Shown piece by piece: positions 10,431 to 24,900 of a stretch of DNA of 64,000 nucleotides. How positions within the stretch are numbered: the stretch's first letter is position 1; each line of letters begins with the position of its first letter. The notes beneath the pieces are model-generated. The model saw nothing but the letters and a program-made list of their open reading frames with translations. It had not been told where the DNA came from and searched no databases. This stretch comes from Amblyornis subalaris (taxonomy: Eukaryota; Chordata; Aves; Passeriformes; Ptilonorhynchidae). A program made the position numbers and the translations under genes. The stretch is from NCBI GenBank assembly GCA_018881555.1, contig JACAXG010000052.1, positions 4,404,486 to 4,468,485 on the forward strand, written 5' to 3'.

Positions 10431-13400
10431 CGACTCTTCTAAAAAAGAAACTGGTACAGAAGCTAGCCATAAGCAATGTCAGCCTGTAGATGACTGATTC
10501 CTGTCCTCTTTCATTTAAAAGCATGCTTATAGATAGAAAATACTGCCTGGTTAGAAACCTGTTTCAGGAAACACAGTCTGTAGTGGGAAAAGGGGAAAAG
10601 TAGCACAATCTCTGGAGGGCAGGGGCAGCTCAGAATCATCCCTGCACTTAGCCCTTCCTAATGGCTATTCTATACATGACTTCAGTAATGTGCTTCCTGG
10701 TTTGTATTTAGGAGACAGTTTAAGCACACTGTTGAATATATAAAGAACATCCCTACTTAAGTTTGTGTAATCAAACACATTTGTTCATGATTGTGTGCAA
10801 AAATGACAGATTTTGGCATTTATAATTTTTATATATATAGACTCTTTCACTGCATATATGAGAGTCTTATTGCTGATGATTTCCAAATGCATTGCAAAGA
10901 TGTATGATATAAAATTATAAATCCTTATGAAGATATATTTTAACCAATGCTGAAACATATCTCATATAGATATGCAGAACACTGAATTAAATAAAAGACA
11001 GTTATTTAGAGGATTGAAAAGTCTCCAGTTTCATTTTCATGTCTATATAAAACATAGCCTCTCAAAAATTACCCATCTGAATTGATATTTGTAAATAATA
11101 TGTAGCTACTTTAAAAAAGGTGTGTGTGTTTGCTTAGGTGACATAATGCATATTTATTAATAACTAAAGAAGCCCAGGAATTCATCATTAAAAAATAATA
11201 TTTATAATCTTATTTGTAATAGAATCCTGCGGTTAGTTGACAGACATTTTGATAGAAAATGCAATTTAGTTCTACGCAATAATCCAAGTCCAACAATAAG
11301 TACATGAAAGACCTATTACAATTTTCTCCTACTTGCCTCATTAGGTTCAATGTGCAAAAGAGATCAATGACTCCAAGGTGAATTGACAAAATGTGTATTT
11401 TATCTTTTGATTGTGCCCTGCCTTAAACAAAGTAAAAGATTTAGTTTTTATTTATTTTCTGAAGCATTTTTACTTTCATTTCTCTAGTACACCACATTCA
11501 GCTGCTTTCACACTCTTTCTGTTTTACTAGCAATCTGTTAGTGATCTTTTCCTTTCATGTCTCCACATACATATCCTAATGAAATCATTATGGCTGAACT
11601 GTTAGTTTTCATCCTNCTCTATTCCTACAGTATGTGGTGGTAATGATCTCATTTTATTTTGATACACTGGCATTAAAACTGTCCTTTTCATCCCCTCAAA
11701 TATATTTTTTTGTCTATTTGAATAAATATATTTAATTATTCAAATCACACAGCTGTATAATCTCAATGCAAAAACATTTGATTATCAGATACGGGATACT
11801 GACATGGCTGCTAACATTTGTTTTGCTGTTTAAATTACAAGTTATTAAACAATAATACCCTGAACTGCAATATGACAAAGGGAAAAAAAGCCAAAACCGA
11901 GAAAAAGAAAAAAGCTTTAAGGATGGTTTAGAGGGTTTTACTGCTAAAGGGGAAGATGTGTCTCATTTTGCATCTTCTTGCATCACAATACATTGTCAGC
12001 TAGCATNATCTTACATTTTTAACTTAGAGGACAATAAGTATTCTACTATGAATTTATTTTATCTGTAGTCTAAGTACTAACTGAAATGTGGAAATCTTAC
12101 CAAAACAAAGATTGCAAAAATAGTCAAACATTTCTTAGTTGATCACTGTATGAACAGGAGAGCTTCACTAATTTCTCTCTGTTTCAGGGGATGTGTTTTC
12201 TGGAACTTCGGGACAAGGGGAAACTTTAATCACCTTCTTTGGCCATGTGCTTTGTTTTTTGTTACCCACAGAAGTACTGGTTTTGACTTTGTTGATACTG
12301 CTGGTCAGCTTTTCATCATGAACTACATATAGTAAGACCTGGGAAAAGGGTTTTTTATTTCTTTTGGTCTTCTCATTTTCCATGGTACATAAGGCGCTGT
12401 TGAAAGGTTCCTTAAAAATGCATGATTTCCCTGAAGGTAAATCTTCCCTCTTTCCCTTCTGTANTTCCCTACATTGGATGATGGGAAGAGCCCGCTGCTT
12501 AAGGGGAAAATTGCATGGGTTGGGAAAATTCATGAGAACAACCCTTCAGCTGTCATTTGCTGGAAACTATCACTAACTGATTTGAAACAGCATAGTTCNT
12601 AGTTTTGATCTGAAATGTCTCAGCTGAGTCAGAAAAAGCCTGAACTAAACCATGTAGTTCACCAAACAACATCAATAAACGAGTAAAAAGGTCAACGTTT
12701 GTCCTTATTAATGTGTTTTCCTTATTAACGTTTTCCTTCTTAGCTGTTAAAAAATCCACTTCTGACAGCTACTTTTGTGGCTTGGGGAAAGTTAAGGTAA
12801 ATTCCTGTGTTTCTTTCCTCTCAACCAAAAGAGAACCCAGGCAATTGGTGTTACAAAGAAAAAGACAACCCCTTCTCATGTCCTTTCTGGTCAATGTCTG
12901 CTAATAGACTCTGCTAAACAGCTTCAATCTCCACCCTCAATGCCTCCATCAGCAGTAAGCATGATTCAAATACTTTAGCATAAAAATCCCAAGGGGAGGC
13001 TCATGGGACACTTTCATCCCATAAATGTACACAAACTGTCTCCTTACCTCCTCTCTCATTAGAGCCAAACTTTATATCTTGAGGACCAAAAGATCACAGT
13101 TGGAACAGCATTGACCCAGGTCACTCTTACTCTCATATTTTAGCTATCTTAACATCATAGGCATGCTGTACTTAGATTAGCTCAATTTCCAGTATTACAT
13201 TTGCCCAAAGGTACTCCTACCATAAAGAGGTTACTTTAGAAAGTAGCATATTAAAAAATAAATGTGAAACTTTCTTTTTCCTAACACATTTTGAAATAAA
13301 TTATGTTTTTGAGCTTTCCTTAAGAGTAAAGCTTGTAATTTATGCTTGAAGAAACTAAATATCGAGAGATTAATGCTAAAATAGTAAGCTGTATTTGAAA

Positions 13401-15971
13401 TCAGTAAGCCAGTAACATCAGATACATAATGGGATGTTTGGGTTTATGTCCCTGGCTTTTCTAATTGACCATAGTAAGTTTTACTTTTTGCATTTGAATC
13501 TAACTAAAAACCAAGTTCAAAAATCTGGATATAGATTTTCATTTTTTATTTAGATGCAAGCACAATTCCCATGAAAATGGGAATATTAAGGCATAGTGGA
13601 TGTACACAGGATCTTCACAGGCCACATACTAGACACTCACATCTTGTGGATAGGAAAAAAGGGGAGTGATATATAAAAAAAAAAAAAAAGGACATTAAAA
13701 ATAAAATAAGCTCAAATATTTTGTTTCCTCAAAATGAGGAAGATGTTTCAGAGTTCAGGAGGTTTCTTGAATTACAAAGCCATAAAGCAAAGGTGCAGGG
13801 GAGAATAAAGCATGTGAACAGGGGCAGGTGCATAGGGCATCTACTCTAATTTCAGACTTAGCTTTCTCAAAATGTTGAGTACTACTGTTTATAAGAAAGA
13901 GAATTAAGTGAGTGTTTACAATGCAAGGGTCTTACTTCCTCAGATTTGTACTTTGTGTGAGAAATACCCATTTTTCAGAGATCAGGAAAATGTCCACATA
14001 AGAATGATATGTCTGTTTTATTCTGAAAGTGAGAAAAGGTTTCATCAGTACCTGAGTTTATGCTAGATTTCTACAAAGGAATAAAACTTATTCACTAACT
14101 AGTGCCTTGTTATAATTGAAATTGCTGCCTGAATAGATTACTATTCCATGTGAGTAAGTGGAACAGATCCAGGACTATGTTATTTTACTGTCAATCAGAG
14201 AAAGAACTCAGAAGCTTTGTAGCTGTGTAGTATCATCATATTTTAATAAGAGAAATCTGGTAAGAGGATTAGGAGAGAATGAGTAAAAAAGAAAATATAC
14301 TGTGCATTGGAAGGAAAATATGTTTTTGTGTTTTGAACTTTATGAAGTATTTTACGTGTATGTCAAAAAAACCCAACCAAAGCATTATTTTTCTCATTTA
14401 TGCAAACAGTAGGATGGTATATCCTGTAAATAAACTGATCTCTGTTTTTGTTTGAGTTCAGGGATTTAAACATAATGGGCATATGAATGATCTATATATA
14501 TGTTTTTTATATATAGGCTAAGAGAAATATATAGATGATTGTGGTAGTGCAACAGATATTTCTAGTTTATTTCTGATTTAGCTATTGTTCTATGTCATCA
14601 TCTAAGCAAAAGGTATTGTATCATCTAAAATCTGGGAATGACATGATAAGAGCAATGTTGATCAGGACAAAATACTATGCTGTGTTTTCACTAAAGGGTG
14701 TGAATCTCTCAGTGATATTGTTTGTATAGAATCCCTTTCAGATATATTCCTCCTAGATATATTATTTCTGTCAACTTTTTCTGGTTTTATGCTTTCCCAT
14801 TTAATCCTTACTTTGTCATTTTACTAATATCTATGGAACCTTTGGAGTAGAACCCTTTCCCACACCTGACATTTATTAAATACATGAGAAGACGTTACTG
14901 TTTGAGACAGTGCCTGCCTAAATGAGTAGATGACGAGTAACTTTAAAAGTGACCTAAAATAAATAATTCTCTTTTCTACAATTTTTATTTCTGTACATAC
15001 ATATTTTTGATTCATTCTTGCATTTTCTGCATGTTAATAATGTGCTTGATTTCAGGAATTTATGTTCAATTACAATGAATTCATACAATTAAAATCCTCT
15101 TACTTCCAAAATTACACACCCATGTACTCCATTTCCACAACTCCTGAAAGTAAATGTTTAAAAAAAGATGAGCTGAGCCCCTTTGGCAAAGGCCAGCTGA
15201 ATGGAACTCTTGCACATTCACAGGGAAGACAGAATTGAGATTCAAGAAACGTCAACTACACTTGCACAAATATTTTAATTTCTGAAAGCTCTCTTCTCCT
15301 GTGCTCATCAAGTTGTTCTCCCCCTATGCAGCCATACAGTTTGCATTCAGTTCATTTTTATTTTCGGTGTGAGTCTTTAATCTGGAAGATGTTTGAACTT
15401 CTTCTACCAAAAAATCTCCTAGTTCTTTAAACCAACGTTTTAAATTACTTGAAATCAATAGTGTAAAATGATGAACACAGTGCTCTTTGCTCAATGGATT
15501 TCTTGAATTCTTTTGTTACAGTCTAGGAGTCAAATGTAGTGATCATGGAACCTTCACCTTGATCTTAGAGATTGCAACGTTTAGGTCTCACCTCTTTTAC
15601 ACCAATACATCACCATGGTATTAATTGTCTTCAGTAAAAGTACTTCCAAGACTATTCTTGAAACGCTTTGGGAAAGATCATGTTTCTATTAGTGAACATG
15701 ATAGCAGGCAATTCCTGATGAACTTGAGTGAACTTCAGCTGCTCATGACCTGGCTTGATCTGGCTTCAAATCTCTCTGAAACTACTCAGTCTGAAATAAC
15801 CTTAAATTACTTTTTTAAAAAATTTATTTACCAGTTAGGATGTATTGTATTTTTTTCTTTTTCCCCTTTTCCCTTTCCCATTTCCCTTTTCCTTGGAATC
15901 ACGTGAGTTCATTTTGCTTGAATTAAAGGAATTAAAATCTCTCACAGAATGAAGAAACAGCGTTGGTTTGG

Positions 15972-16020
15972 GATTGTTTTTGTTTGTTTGTTTGGTGTTT
16001 TATTTACCTTTTTTTTTTAA
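15972..16020. repeat. (TTTG)n and poly-T tract
   Basis: GTTTTTGTTTGTTTGTTTGG followed by a TTTACC break and a ten-base T run. Simple repeat only. Confidence 0.8.
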
Positions 16021-18107
16021 ATTTAACTCCTGCATTTCTTCTTTTACTGCAAATTCCTGACAGTTTTTCAGAGTCCAGAGAGGCTGATTTTCATTCCTTT
16101 TATTATCCTAGAGTATTTTAAAACTAGAACAACATTAATGTTTTCCTAATCCATGGAAATTGCTTTGGTCACACAAAAGTTGAATCACTTCAACTGAATC
16201 AGTATTAATTTAATTTCTTTCAATTGGCTCAACCCTGTCATGGAATAGCCCTCCATTAATTTAGGATTTCCTTGTATTAGCTTAGATTGCATTTCTAAAA
16301 CTATGTATTAAATAAATGGTATACTTTTGTTATAAGTTCGATGAATTTATTCTTCTTCTGATATTGCAGCCTTTGATCTCAGAGAATACTTGCTTATTGA
16401 CCTAGAGCTTTGTTCAAATATACTCTGTTTTGACACACTGGTATCTTCTTGTATTGACTTTTTGACACCTGAAATANATTTGTACAAGGTAGATATGTGA
16501 GCAACTTTACAGTAAAAAAACATACATAGAAAAATGGTTCAGCTAATGTATAATATCCCATTCCATTCCAGTTGCTGCCTTCTGCTTCAGTGGACTTATA
16601 GAGTTCTATGGAACGTTATTATGTTTTTCTTGACTCTCACATGTATACTTTTTAGAAAGCATATGCCTATGACTGCATAGTACAGTTTTTAAATAGACTT
16701 CACAAATTTTAATTTCTTCTCCTTTGATGTCAGGACATTCTTGATATGTTTCTTCATGTTTTGTAACCCTTTTCTAAAGTGTACGGTGTAGACTTAGGTA
16801 GAGTCCCTTTCCTGAAGATGTTGAATGGAGACATACTGTTCTTCGTGATGTTCTCTTGCTCCTTAAATTAAATACGGTTCAAAGATATCAGCTTTCTCTT
16901 TTTTTTTTTGTTAAAAGCAATTGTTCAAGAAATCAATTATTTATGTTAGTTCAGAAATATGATCTTTTAAGTCTCGTTCCACTTGTGTGTTTGACCAAGT
17001 AGTATGCAGACAGATGAAGCTATCCAACTTTTATCCAACAGTTCGGTAATAGTCTTCATAGAAAAGTTGTCTCGGCTGAGAAATTGATCTCTTTTTCCAA
17101 TTAATACATTCATTGGCAGAATTTTGGTGAGATCTAAAAGGACAAGTCAAAGGGTAAGATCTGGAATTGATTTTCATTTTGGGTCATGTTCATAAAAATT
17201 ACAAAAATTGCTACTTAGTAATAGTTTAAAATACTTTCCTACACTTTCACCAGTCATTTCATAAGGAATGACAGTCCTGTTAGAACAGTCAGCTGGACAA
17301 TAGTTTGAAATACGAGAAAGTAGAGGGAAAACAGGAGCAGTCTAGTGTTTTGCTTTATTTTTTTCCTTTTCTTTCATGTCAGTTAAGAGTTCATTTGGGC
17401 TTCTGATCTGGAAATGAGAAAGAGGAAAGGCTTTGCAAAGTAGGCTCTCGTAGGTCTAATAAACTCTTACAGGAACAGTCTTATTAAATATTCTCTGCTT
17501 TCCTCTGCATGTAGATTTGGGTATTTTGGTTTTTTTTTTCCATGATAAAGACCTAAGCCAGAACTAGTACTTCTATTTCTTTTCTGTAATAAAATTCATG
17601 CCAAAAGATGAACACATAGTCTCTCTCATAAAATTTATGAAGACCAAAGGAAGGATGCAATGCAAAAACCTGGTGAGTTTGTGATAGGATATGTGGCTTG
17701 CTGTACTTCCAGTGAATTTCTATCCCAGTGCCCTTGTCATGGCAAACATGAAAATGATCAAAATCACAAATTATGTGTCTGTTATATCGAATAAGTAACT
17801 TTAGACCTAAACACTTGGAAAAAAATGCCTGTAGGCTGTGATCTAATGTTATAGTTCTCTTCCAATTACACAATCACTAGATTTTACATTAGACACCAAT
17901 TGTTGAGTGTCTTATGATTTTTGGCTCATTTTTTATTAATAAATTTAATCTCAATCCCTAACATAGTCTATATTCCAAGCAAACTGTGTTACCCAGCTAA
18001 GATATATGAAAACCACAGGCCCCATATAAATCCCATGGTTCTGGACCTACTACTTCTCTTGTTTCTTATTCGCTTCAGTTAGAAGTTGTTTTTTTACATA
18101 AGATGGC

Positions 18108-18167
18108 ACTCACATGAGTGAGTCTGGTGAAGTTTCTAACTCACATGAGACTGGTGAAGTCTCTAAT
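18108..18167 (+). repeat. Tandem duplication of a ~30-bp unit
   Basis: Unit 1 (18108-18138) and unit 2 (18139-18167) both run ACTCACATGAG...CTGGTGAAGT...TCTAA. They differ by a small TGAGT length change and single substitutions. A local duplication with no recognisable family. Confidence 0.8.
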
Positions 18168-18708
18168 TTTCAAGCCATAATCTGCCAATTGTCTTGGCTG
18201 TAAATTCACATCTTCCCCCTATACACTGTAGAAGGAAGATACAGCATTACATTAATTAATTTTACTTGTATTAGGAAAAATCTAATTGAATGAGCAGTTG
18301 ATTGCTTGATCACTTTTCATTCTTAAAACTCCAAATTTCTTCTTTATTTAAATGCACTTATTTAAATGAACAATTTTAGTCAGCAAGCTTAAAAATATGA
18401 ATCAAAAATTACTTTTTTTTCTTTTTACTATTTAGCAATTTTACTAAAGAAAGACTGAGTCATTGTTTTATAAAATTTTGTATTTTAATTGCCTTTTAGG
18501 GTAACAATACCTATATATAATTAAAAATAACAAAGTCAACAACAAAGAGACTACTATCTTCAGATGCTCTGCTGAATTGATTGTTTCTGATCATTGCGTT
18601 CTTGAAGAACTTAAAACTAATACACTTTGGTTTCTCACATACAGTTTTTTTAATGAACTGGAAAAGTCATCTTCTTTTTCAAACCAAATTTGCCTTTTAC
18701 CAAGGGCT

Positions 18709-18973
18709 GTAATGACAGGGCAAGAAACAAGGATTGCAAACTGAAAGAGAGTAAGTTTAGATAGGACATAAGAAAGAAATTTTTACTGTGAAGGTTGGAA
18801 CTTGTTGTCTGAACTAGTTGTAGATTCCCCATCACTGGAAATTTTGAAGGTCGGGTTGGATGGGTCTTTGAGCAACCTGATCTAGTGGAAGTTCTCCCTG
18901 CCAATGGTGGAGGGATTGAAGTAGGTGAGCTTTAATATCCCTTCCAACCTAAACCATTCTGTAATTCTCTGAT
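18709..18973 (+). mobile_element. CR1 LINE, 5'-truncated 3' end
   Basis: The order of blocks is that of the avian CR1 3' region: an AAACTGAAAGAGAGTAAGTTTAG block, TTTTTACTGTGAAGGTTGGAAC, CCCCATCACTGGAAATTTTGAAG, GGTTGGATGGGTCTTTGAGC, CTAGTGGAAG, and finally TCCCTTCCAACCTAAACCATTCTGT followed by decayed octamers. CR1 elements are non-LTR retrotransposons that usually insert as short 5'-truncated copies without clear target-site duplications, which fits here. Part of the usual segment just after the GTGAAGG block seems to be missing. The decayed octamers suggest moderate age. An 84-codon minus-strand frame here is not a gene. Confidence 0.92.
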
Positions 18974-21900
18974 TATTATGTGTGTACAAGTAGATTCTTT
19001 TTTAGAATTAAATGACCAGGATAAATTTTGATCTTATGACCAAATATAAAACAGTTAAATACATGAGTTAACAATTTCAAAATCAGTTGCATTTTTACAT
19101 CTGAGACTATTTTTCTTGCAAAATATCTTTTTCATAGCACTGTAATTTACTCAAGTGTATTTATATATATATATNTNTATATATATATATATANACACAC
19201 ACATGCATACAATTATACAAATGAAGTGCTAGGAGGGAAAAAAGCTTATATGAAATACCTTCCCCCTTTCTTATACAGAAGTATTTTATAAGGTCAGGAA
19301 ATCCTAGCTAATACACAATAGATTAATTTTTTAACTTTGTAAACAGCTTTTAAATCCGCCAAAAAGATATTTATCTGTATTTTAGATGTCGCTAGAGCTC
19401 TGCAAAGGATAAAATAGTCTCATATGTCTCCTACTTAATTTTTATCATCATTTTTTGAGGTACAAAGATGTGTTCACCTAGTTCAGAAGCATAGCTATGT
19501 TACTTTCTCTGTAAAATTGTAGTCTTCTGACTTAACTCTGCCAGCCCCTATGCAAATGCACACACGGAGTATGAGTCCATTGAAAGAAATAGTGTTTTTC
19601 AGTTGACGCTTATATTCTGGAGAGGGTGACCCAGTCCCTATGTTCAGTGTGTGCTGTTCTACTGGTATACAGAGCAAAGAGAAAAGATGGTGTCCTGATC
19701 TGATCATCTGGTAACTCATCAGTTCTCTTTAACCTGATGCTGGGCACTTAATTGCTGATGGACTGTTGTTGATGAAACACAGTATCTCTATGCCAGGTTC
19801 TGTTAGGTCTACGTGCCTAGGAAGCGGAAAGTATGAATTCCAGATTGTGTCCCATTTCATGCATGCAAAGACATATCTAATGGAGCATGGAATGTTTTTG
19901 TGGAGAACTTTCTATCGCCTGGCTGTTAAAAATGGCCCACGATGCAGTGAGATACAAGGTGAGCCACTGTTCCCCTTTGTTAACTTAAAACTATATATCC
20001 ATGGGTTCTGGTTTCTGTTGCTAAGATGTTTTAAAATTGTTACTGTACTTTCTTGTACTTGTCTTTCTTATTGCCATTAGGAAAACTGATAGGCCAATGT
20101 AAAGAAGATTCATTGGTCAGAGATATGGGCTTTCCAGTTTGACTCCTCAGAGCTTCATGTTTGTATCTTAGGCAGCCTGAGTTACGTCAACAGCACATAA
20201 AGACCAAACAGGGCAAGGTCAGCTGCTGAGCAGTGGGAAAACCTATAGACTTTGAGAAATTACTTCTGTGACTGAATAATGAGCCTTGGATTCTGCAACC
20301 TGGCACCTGCCATGAGTACTATATTAATTGAAAAGGAAAACCCTTAGAGTCGTTATAGAGGCATAAAAGCTGGTGTTACAGAGTGGTGAATCAAGCAGTA
20401 GCCCTTATGAATAGATACTGTGGTGTTTTACAATAATGATCAAAAGCACTACCGCTTGTAACACTATTACAGCACTCTTTATGGATAAGAAGCATTACTC
20501 TGCTAAGAATTTTTTATAATTCTGAATCTGCCATGCTTTGTTGTAAGTGGCCCTCTGTAAAAAGACTTTAAGTTAATACCAGTATTTTATGCTGTACTAC
20601 TGTGAAGCCAATGTCTCCATTCATTTCTATTTATTATATTTTGATATGTGTAACTGTAGGGCCAGATCCAAGAAAAAGGATTTGAGGTAGCTTAAGGTTT
20701 TATCTGGAAATTGTGATCTAGAAAATCCACTCTGAGATTTTACTTATAGTATTTTTTGTCAAAATTTTCTAAGTGTCATTTCAATGAGTTCTCTAGGATC
20801 CTTGAATTCTTCTTCATGGCATGTGTAGAAGAAATGTGACTTTGTCACCTAATGAGTAAATTGCCTATGAGAACAGAGACCTACGATCTGTTTTATGTCT
20901 ATTTTCATCCACGAACTGTTAGTATAAAACATTTTGGGTTTTAGCAGCCACTCAGAATTTTATCACCTATGATTTAGAAACTACTGTATCTAACCCTGTA
21001 TTACTATGATCTTCATTGAATCTGGCCTTCATTAAGTTCATAGCTTTGATAATTATTGTGAATATATCAATCATTGAAAAGGTAATGTCATTTAATGTTG
21101 TATAAAGTACACACCATTTGTACACTTCTTTGAAATTTCTGTGGTTCTAGAGTATTTCTTCCTACAGAGAACCATTTTAAATGTAACTAATATAAAGGAA
21201 GTTATGGGATATAGCTTTAGGACTATGTCTGTAAGAACATGTTTATATGGTTGTAGTATGGTTATACATTAGGCTGCAAGTGGCAGCAGGAAAGACTGGG
21301 CTTTCTGCATTATGTTGGCACAGAACCAACCATTTGGACCTCTTTCATTTTTCCCAATCTTCTTCTTAAAAGACTGAAAAGCTTTTTAACTCAAGATCCT
21401 TCTGATAATGCTGCAGTGATGCATGTCATTTAAAAGATAGACAGCTGTGGATTTGGCAACGTGCTACTTATAGTTAAAGAGTAAATATATAGTGTATTGA
21501 AGACTTCTGGAATTCTGCTGTCAGCAATGAACTTGCCAGGCAAGAAATACTACATTAAATGGAGAATACCTATTTTAAAGTCTGGTTAATTGCCACAAGG
21601 GGAATAAATCACAAGGATTCAAAAGAGTATGACAGGCTGACTTCTTTTGATGCTTCAACTGTTTCAGGCTAGGAGTCCATTTATGGATTCACATTCGCCT
21701 TATCATGATTCCTTTAACTGATGCTTCCCTGTTGGTTGTGCTATCAGTAAGAATTTCTGCTGAAGCATGTACAGGCTAATTTCTGCTGACAGGATTAACA
21801 AAACTCTACTTAATCTGGATCAACTAGTGAATAGATGAAGGTAACAATGTCATTTCTCCCACATCCTTTTCCATCCTTAGATTCATTCAATGAACATCTC

Positions 21901-24900
21901 TTTTTATACTCNAGGAAAACACAGTAAAATCAAATATAAAAACATAACTCAATAATCACTTCCCAAGCTCCCTTTATTAATTTCTTATGGCCGTGGGGCT
22001 CATATTTCAATGCAATATGTGTTTGCTATAATACATGTTGCCAGGAAATATGAGGAGTATATGAGCTTAAGATGGTTTTAATACTATTTTGAAAAGGCCT
22101 TTACTGGTCTTTTTAGATAAAAATTAACTTCTTTTCATATAAATGTGAATCCTTTAATATATATTATAAAAATTCTGCATTAGCTGAAATAGTTCAAATG
22201 AATGTAACTAAATGTACTGAATGTCACCAATGTTAATACAATTTTTTTGCTAAGAAATGATGCAAAATTTGTCCAGTATCATATCTTCTCACAAAATTCA
22301 ATACTGGGAATGCAGTTTTCTGTTAAGACACTGCAGTAACTTTCAGTTTGCAAGCCCACATGGGACAAATCATACAGTTCTCTGACATTAGAGGACTCTC
22401 TGATAGCCTGCTGGCCGAATGAGGTATGAAATGTCAAATCTCTTTATCCAGTTCAAACTATTTTGAGGTGCAAAAAATCTTGGGATGCTGATTTCTGTAT
22501 TGCTTTGTAAATCTTGACAGTTTACTTCAGTGAGATGGAAAATGTATCATGAATTTCTTGGGTAATCAACACAGAGTTTGTATACCTTATCTTTCTCTGT
22601 TCATGGAATATACTTCAGATATGTCAGGAAGCCTCATTTTCCCAGGTATTCTCAAAATAATGTTGAATGGGGGCAGTGATTCTAATGCACAGTGCTGGAC
22701 TTAAAGTTGTTCAGAGACTCTTCAAATTAAACCTTTAGCGAGATGCTTCTTATTGCCAGCTGTGGAGACACTATAGAACTTCACTTAACTGTACCCAGAT
22801 GAGCGTCTTGTCTAAGCAGCTGATCTAGAAAATGAGTCACTAAGCCGTGGAAACATATTTTTGTATCATGGAATTCCATGAAAATATCTATGACAATATT
22901 TTATCTCAGAAAGGTGCTGTGGCAGGATTTAGGTGTGTTCAAACTGAGGGAGGTTACTCAGAAGATACAGTGTTCTTTATTCTTCCATGTAGATAAGAAA
23001 TCCCTCTACCTCTATTTAAACAGGATTATTTTGAGTCTCCTAATGACATAAATATTCCAGTATTTTTACGTGGCAAAGTAGATATTAAAAACGTGTTAGC
23101 AGTACTGAGGATCAAAAAGAACGATACTGTTAAAGCAAAGTGAATTTAGGCAAGTGGTAACAGTATATAGACATCAGACACAACTTACTTAAGAAACACT
23201 TTTTTTTTTAGTTAAATTTCAGTCTTAAAGCTTTAGGAATCATACTCACTACAGTTCTCAAATTATAAGATTTCAAAGGCAGAAATGTACACCAATATCA
23301 AAACCATGAGTAAATATCCCTAAGATAAAACTAAAGAAAAAACTAAACCATAGCATATTCAAAAAGCTTTGCTTTTCAAGAATATGCCTCTATTTTGTGG
23401 TTGTTTTTCAGTCTTGGTGCTGCCTCCTATAGCAATTTTCTATTTTCTATTCACAGCAGAGAATTAGTTTTAGAATGTTGTTTTTACAGTTATAAAATGG
23501 AAACAAATTATTAGTGTCACAAAGATAAAAGTATTTACATAGGACTNTTTCATACTCGAGTTTTCCCAGCATTCTATTTTTTCATTCTTATATTGAGATC
23601 CACATTACTACCGAGTAATGGACAGCCTTTGAAAAGGTGTGGTTACTCACAAGAAAATGAGGAAAACAAACTGACTTACCAGTGTTTGTCAGGCAAGGAA
23701 TATGGTATCTGGAAACTCCGACATAAAACAAATTATCAAAACATAATTGAATATTTTCTTACTCACATAACTAATTGAAGTTGTAGGTTTTGCAATAATT
23801 ACTGTGTACATACACAAAGTTACTCAAAACATTTAACATTAGATATTTAACTTCAGAAGTTGTATTAGAGAACTGAACTGCCTACATGATCTATGAAACC
23901 CGGAAAGGAAAATTCATAACATGTACACTAGGAGCTGACTTGTCCCATTAACGAGAACCTGATGCTTTAACCTGCTGCTTAAATACAAGGAGTCTATAAC
24001 TCCTAGCAGTGTGAGGCTGCTTCCATTTTGTGACTTGCCTGTGCTGAAAAGGTCTGCAGTGATAACCTTTTCTTTTGGCTGTACTAGGGTAATCTTTGTG
24101 CTATAGTGCATGAGAACATGTAGTGCAGTGAAAAGAGAAGAGTAATAGGAGAAAAAGTGTTAGGATATCTAATTCCTGTCTGGTCTGGGAGCCTTCAGAA
24201 GGAATTGCACGGTACTGTTGTGAAAGGATGAGTATATTGAGAGGACAGGTGAGACTGTTAACAGCTCATATATTCAAAATCAGAAATTGTGATGGGGTAG
24301 AAATAGGACAGCAGCGTCTGCAGGAAAGAACAAGTTTCTAAGCTTCTAGGGTGTAATATAAGCTCTTTTCCCCATGTAACTAAGGAAAAGGATTGCTATA
24401 TCATTGAATGTTTCATGGAGGCTTGTGGTCAGTCATATGAAATTGATTTTTCCCTCCACTATTTTGAAGCCCTTCACTGAATTCCCTGTGTTGTCCAAGG
24501 TAATAGATCTTATACAAAAGCTACTGGAACTTCTGAATTTACAGCTGAATTTTGTTAGAATAGCTGTTTCCATCATCAGTTTCTAACACCATTGGAGCAA
24601 TTTCCAAGCATCTAGACATGGCTGGTTGTGCCAAACTGGGAAAACAAAAGAATTATAATTCTTTGGCTCTTAGTAGCCTAATCATGACATGCAAAATAAA
24701 TACACAATGGTGTACACACAGTTCTGACTGGTAGATCTCTTTTTCATACCTGAGAAATTCTAGACTGTATAATCACATCAAAGACGCTATCCCTGTGGTT
24801 TGTAAAAGTATTGCAGCATGCTGGTTTTCTCTTGGATAAGTTTTTGGGAAGCTAGTGAGTGTTTAAGCTTCTGAAGTAAGATCAATCATAAAAGAGCATT

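Larger units (their letters stand above)
6055..18706. other. AT-rich non-coding DNA, no gene seen
   Basis: No frame longer than 121 codons occurs and none is recognisable. The 121-codon minus frame at 12168-12533 overlaps ambiguous base 12464 and has no known motif. Contents seen: AAAC and TTTG simple repeats (listed separately), an A-run near 13672-13689, a pyrimidine-rich patch near 15848-15895, a duplicated 30-mer near 18.1 kb, and a stretch at 7.77-8.10 kb that may be an ancient repeat. A block near 9000-9290 has a composition like a conserved non-coding element, which cannot be tested here. Confidence 0.7.

Noticed and set aside
10839..10867. Small hairpin AGACTCT...AGAGTCT as a microRNA precursor
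   Set aside because: A 7-bp stem with a 15-base loop is far too short for a pre-miRNA and is expected by chance.
12168..12533. 121-codon minus-strand frame
   Set aside because: It contains an ambiguous base, has no recognisable motif and no supporting splice or promoter context.
19766..20080. 104-codon plus-strand frame
   Set aside because: No known family, Cys/Phe/His-rich without pattern, and of a length expected by chance in 64 kb.
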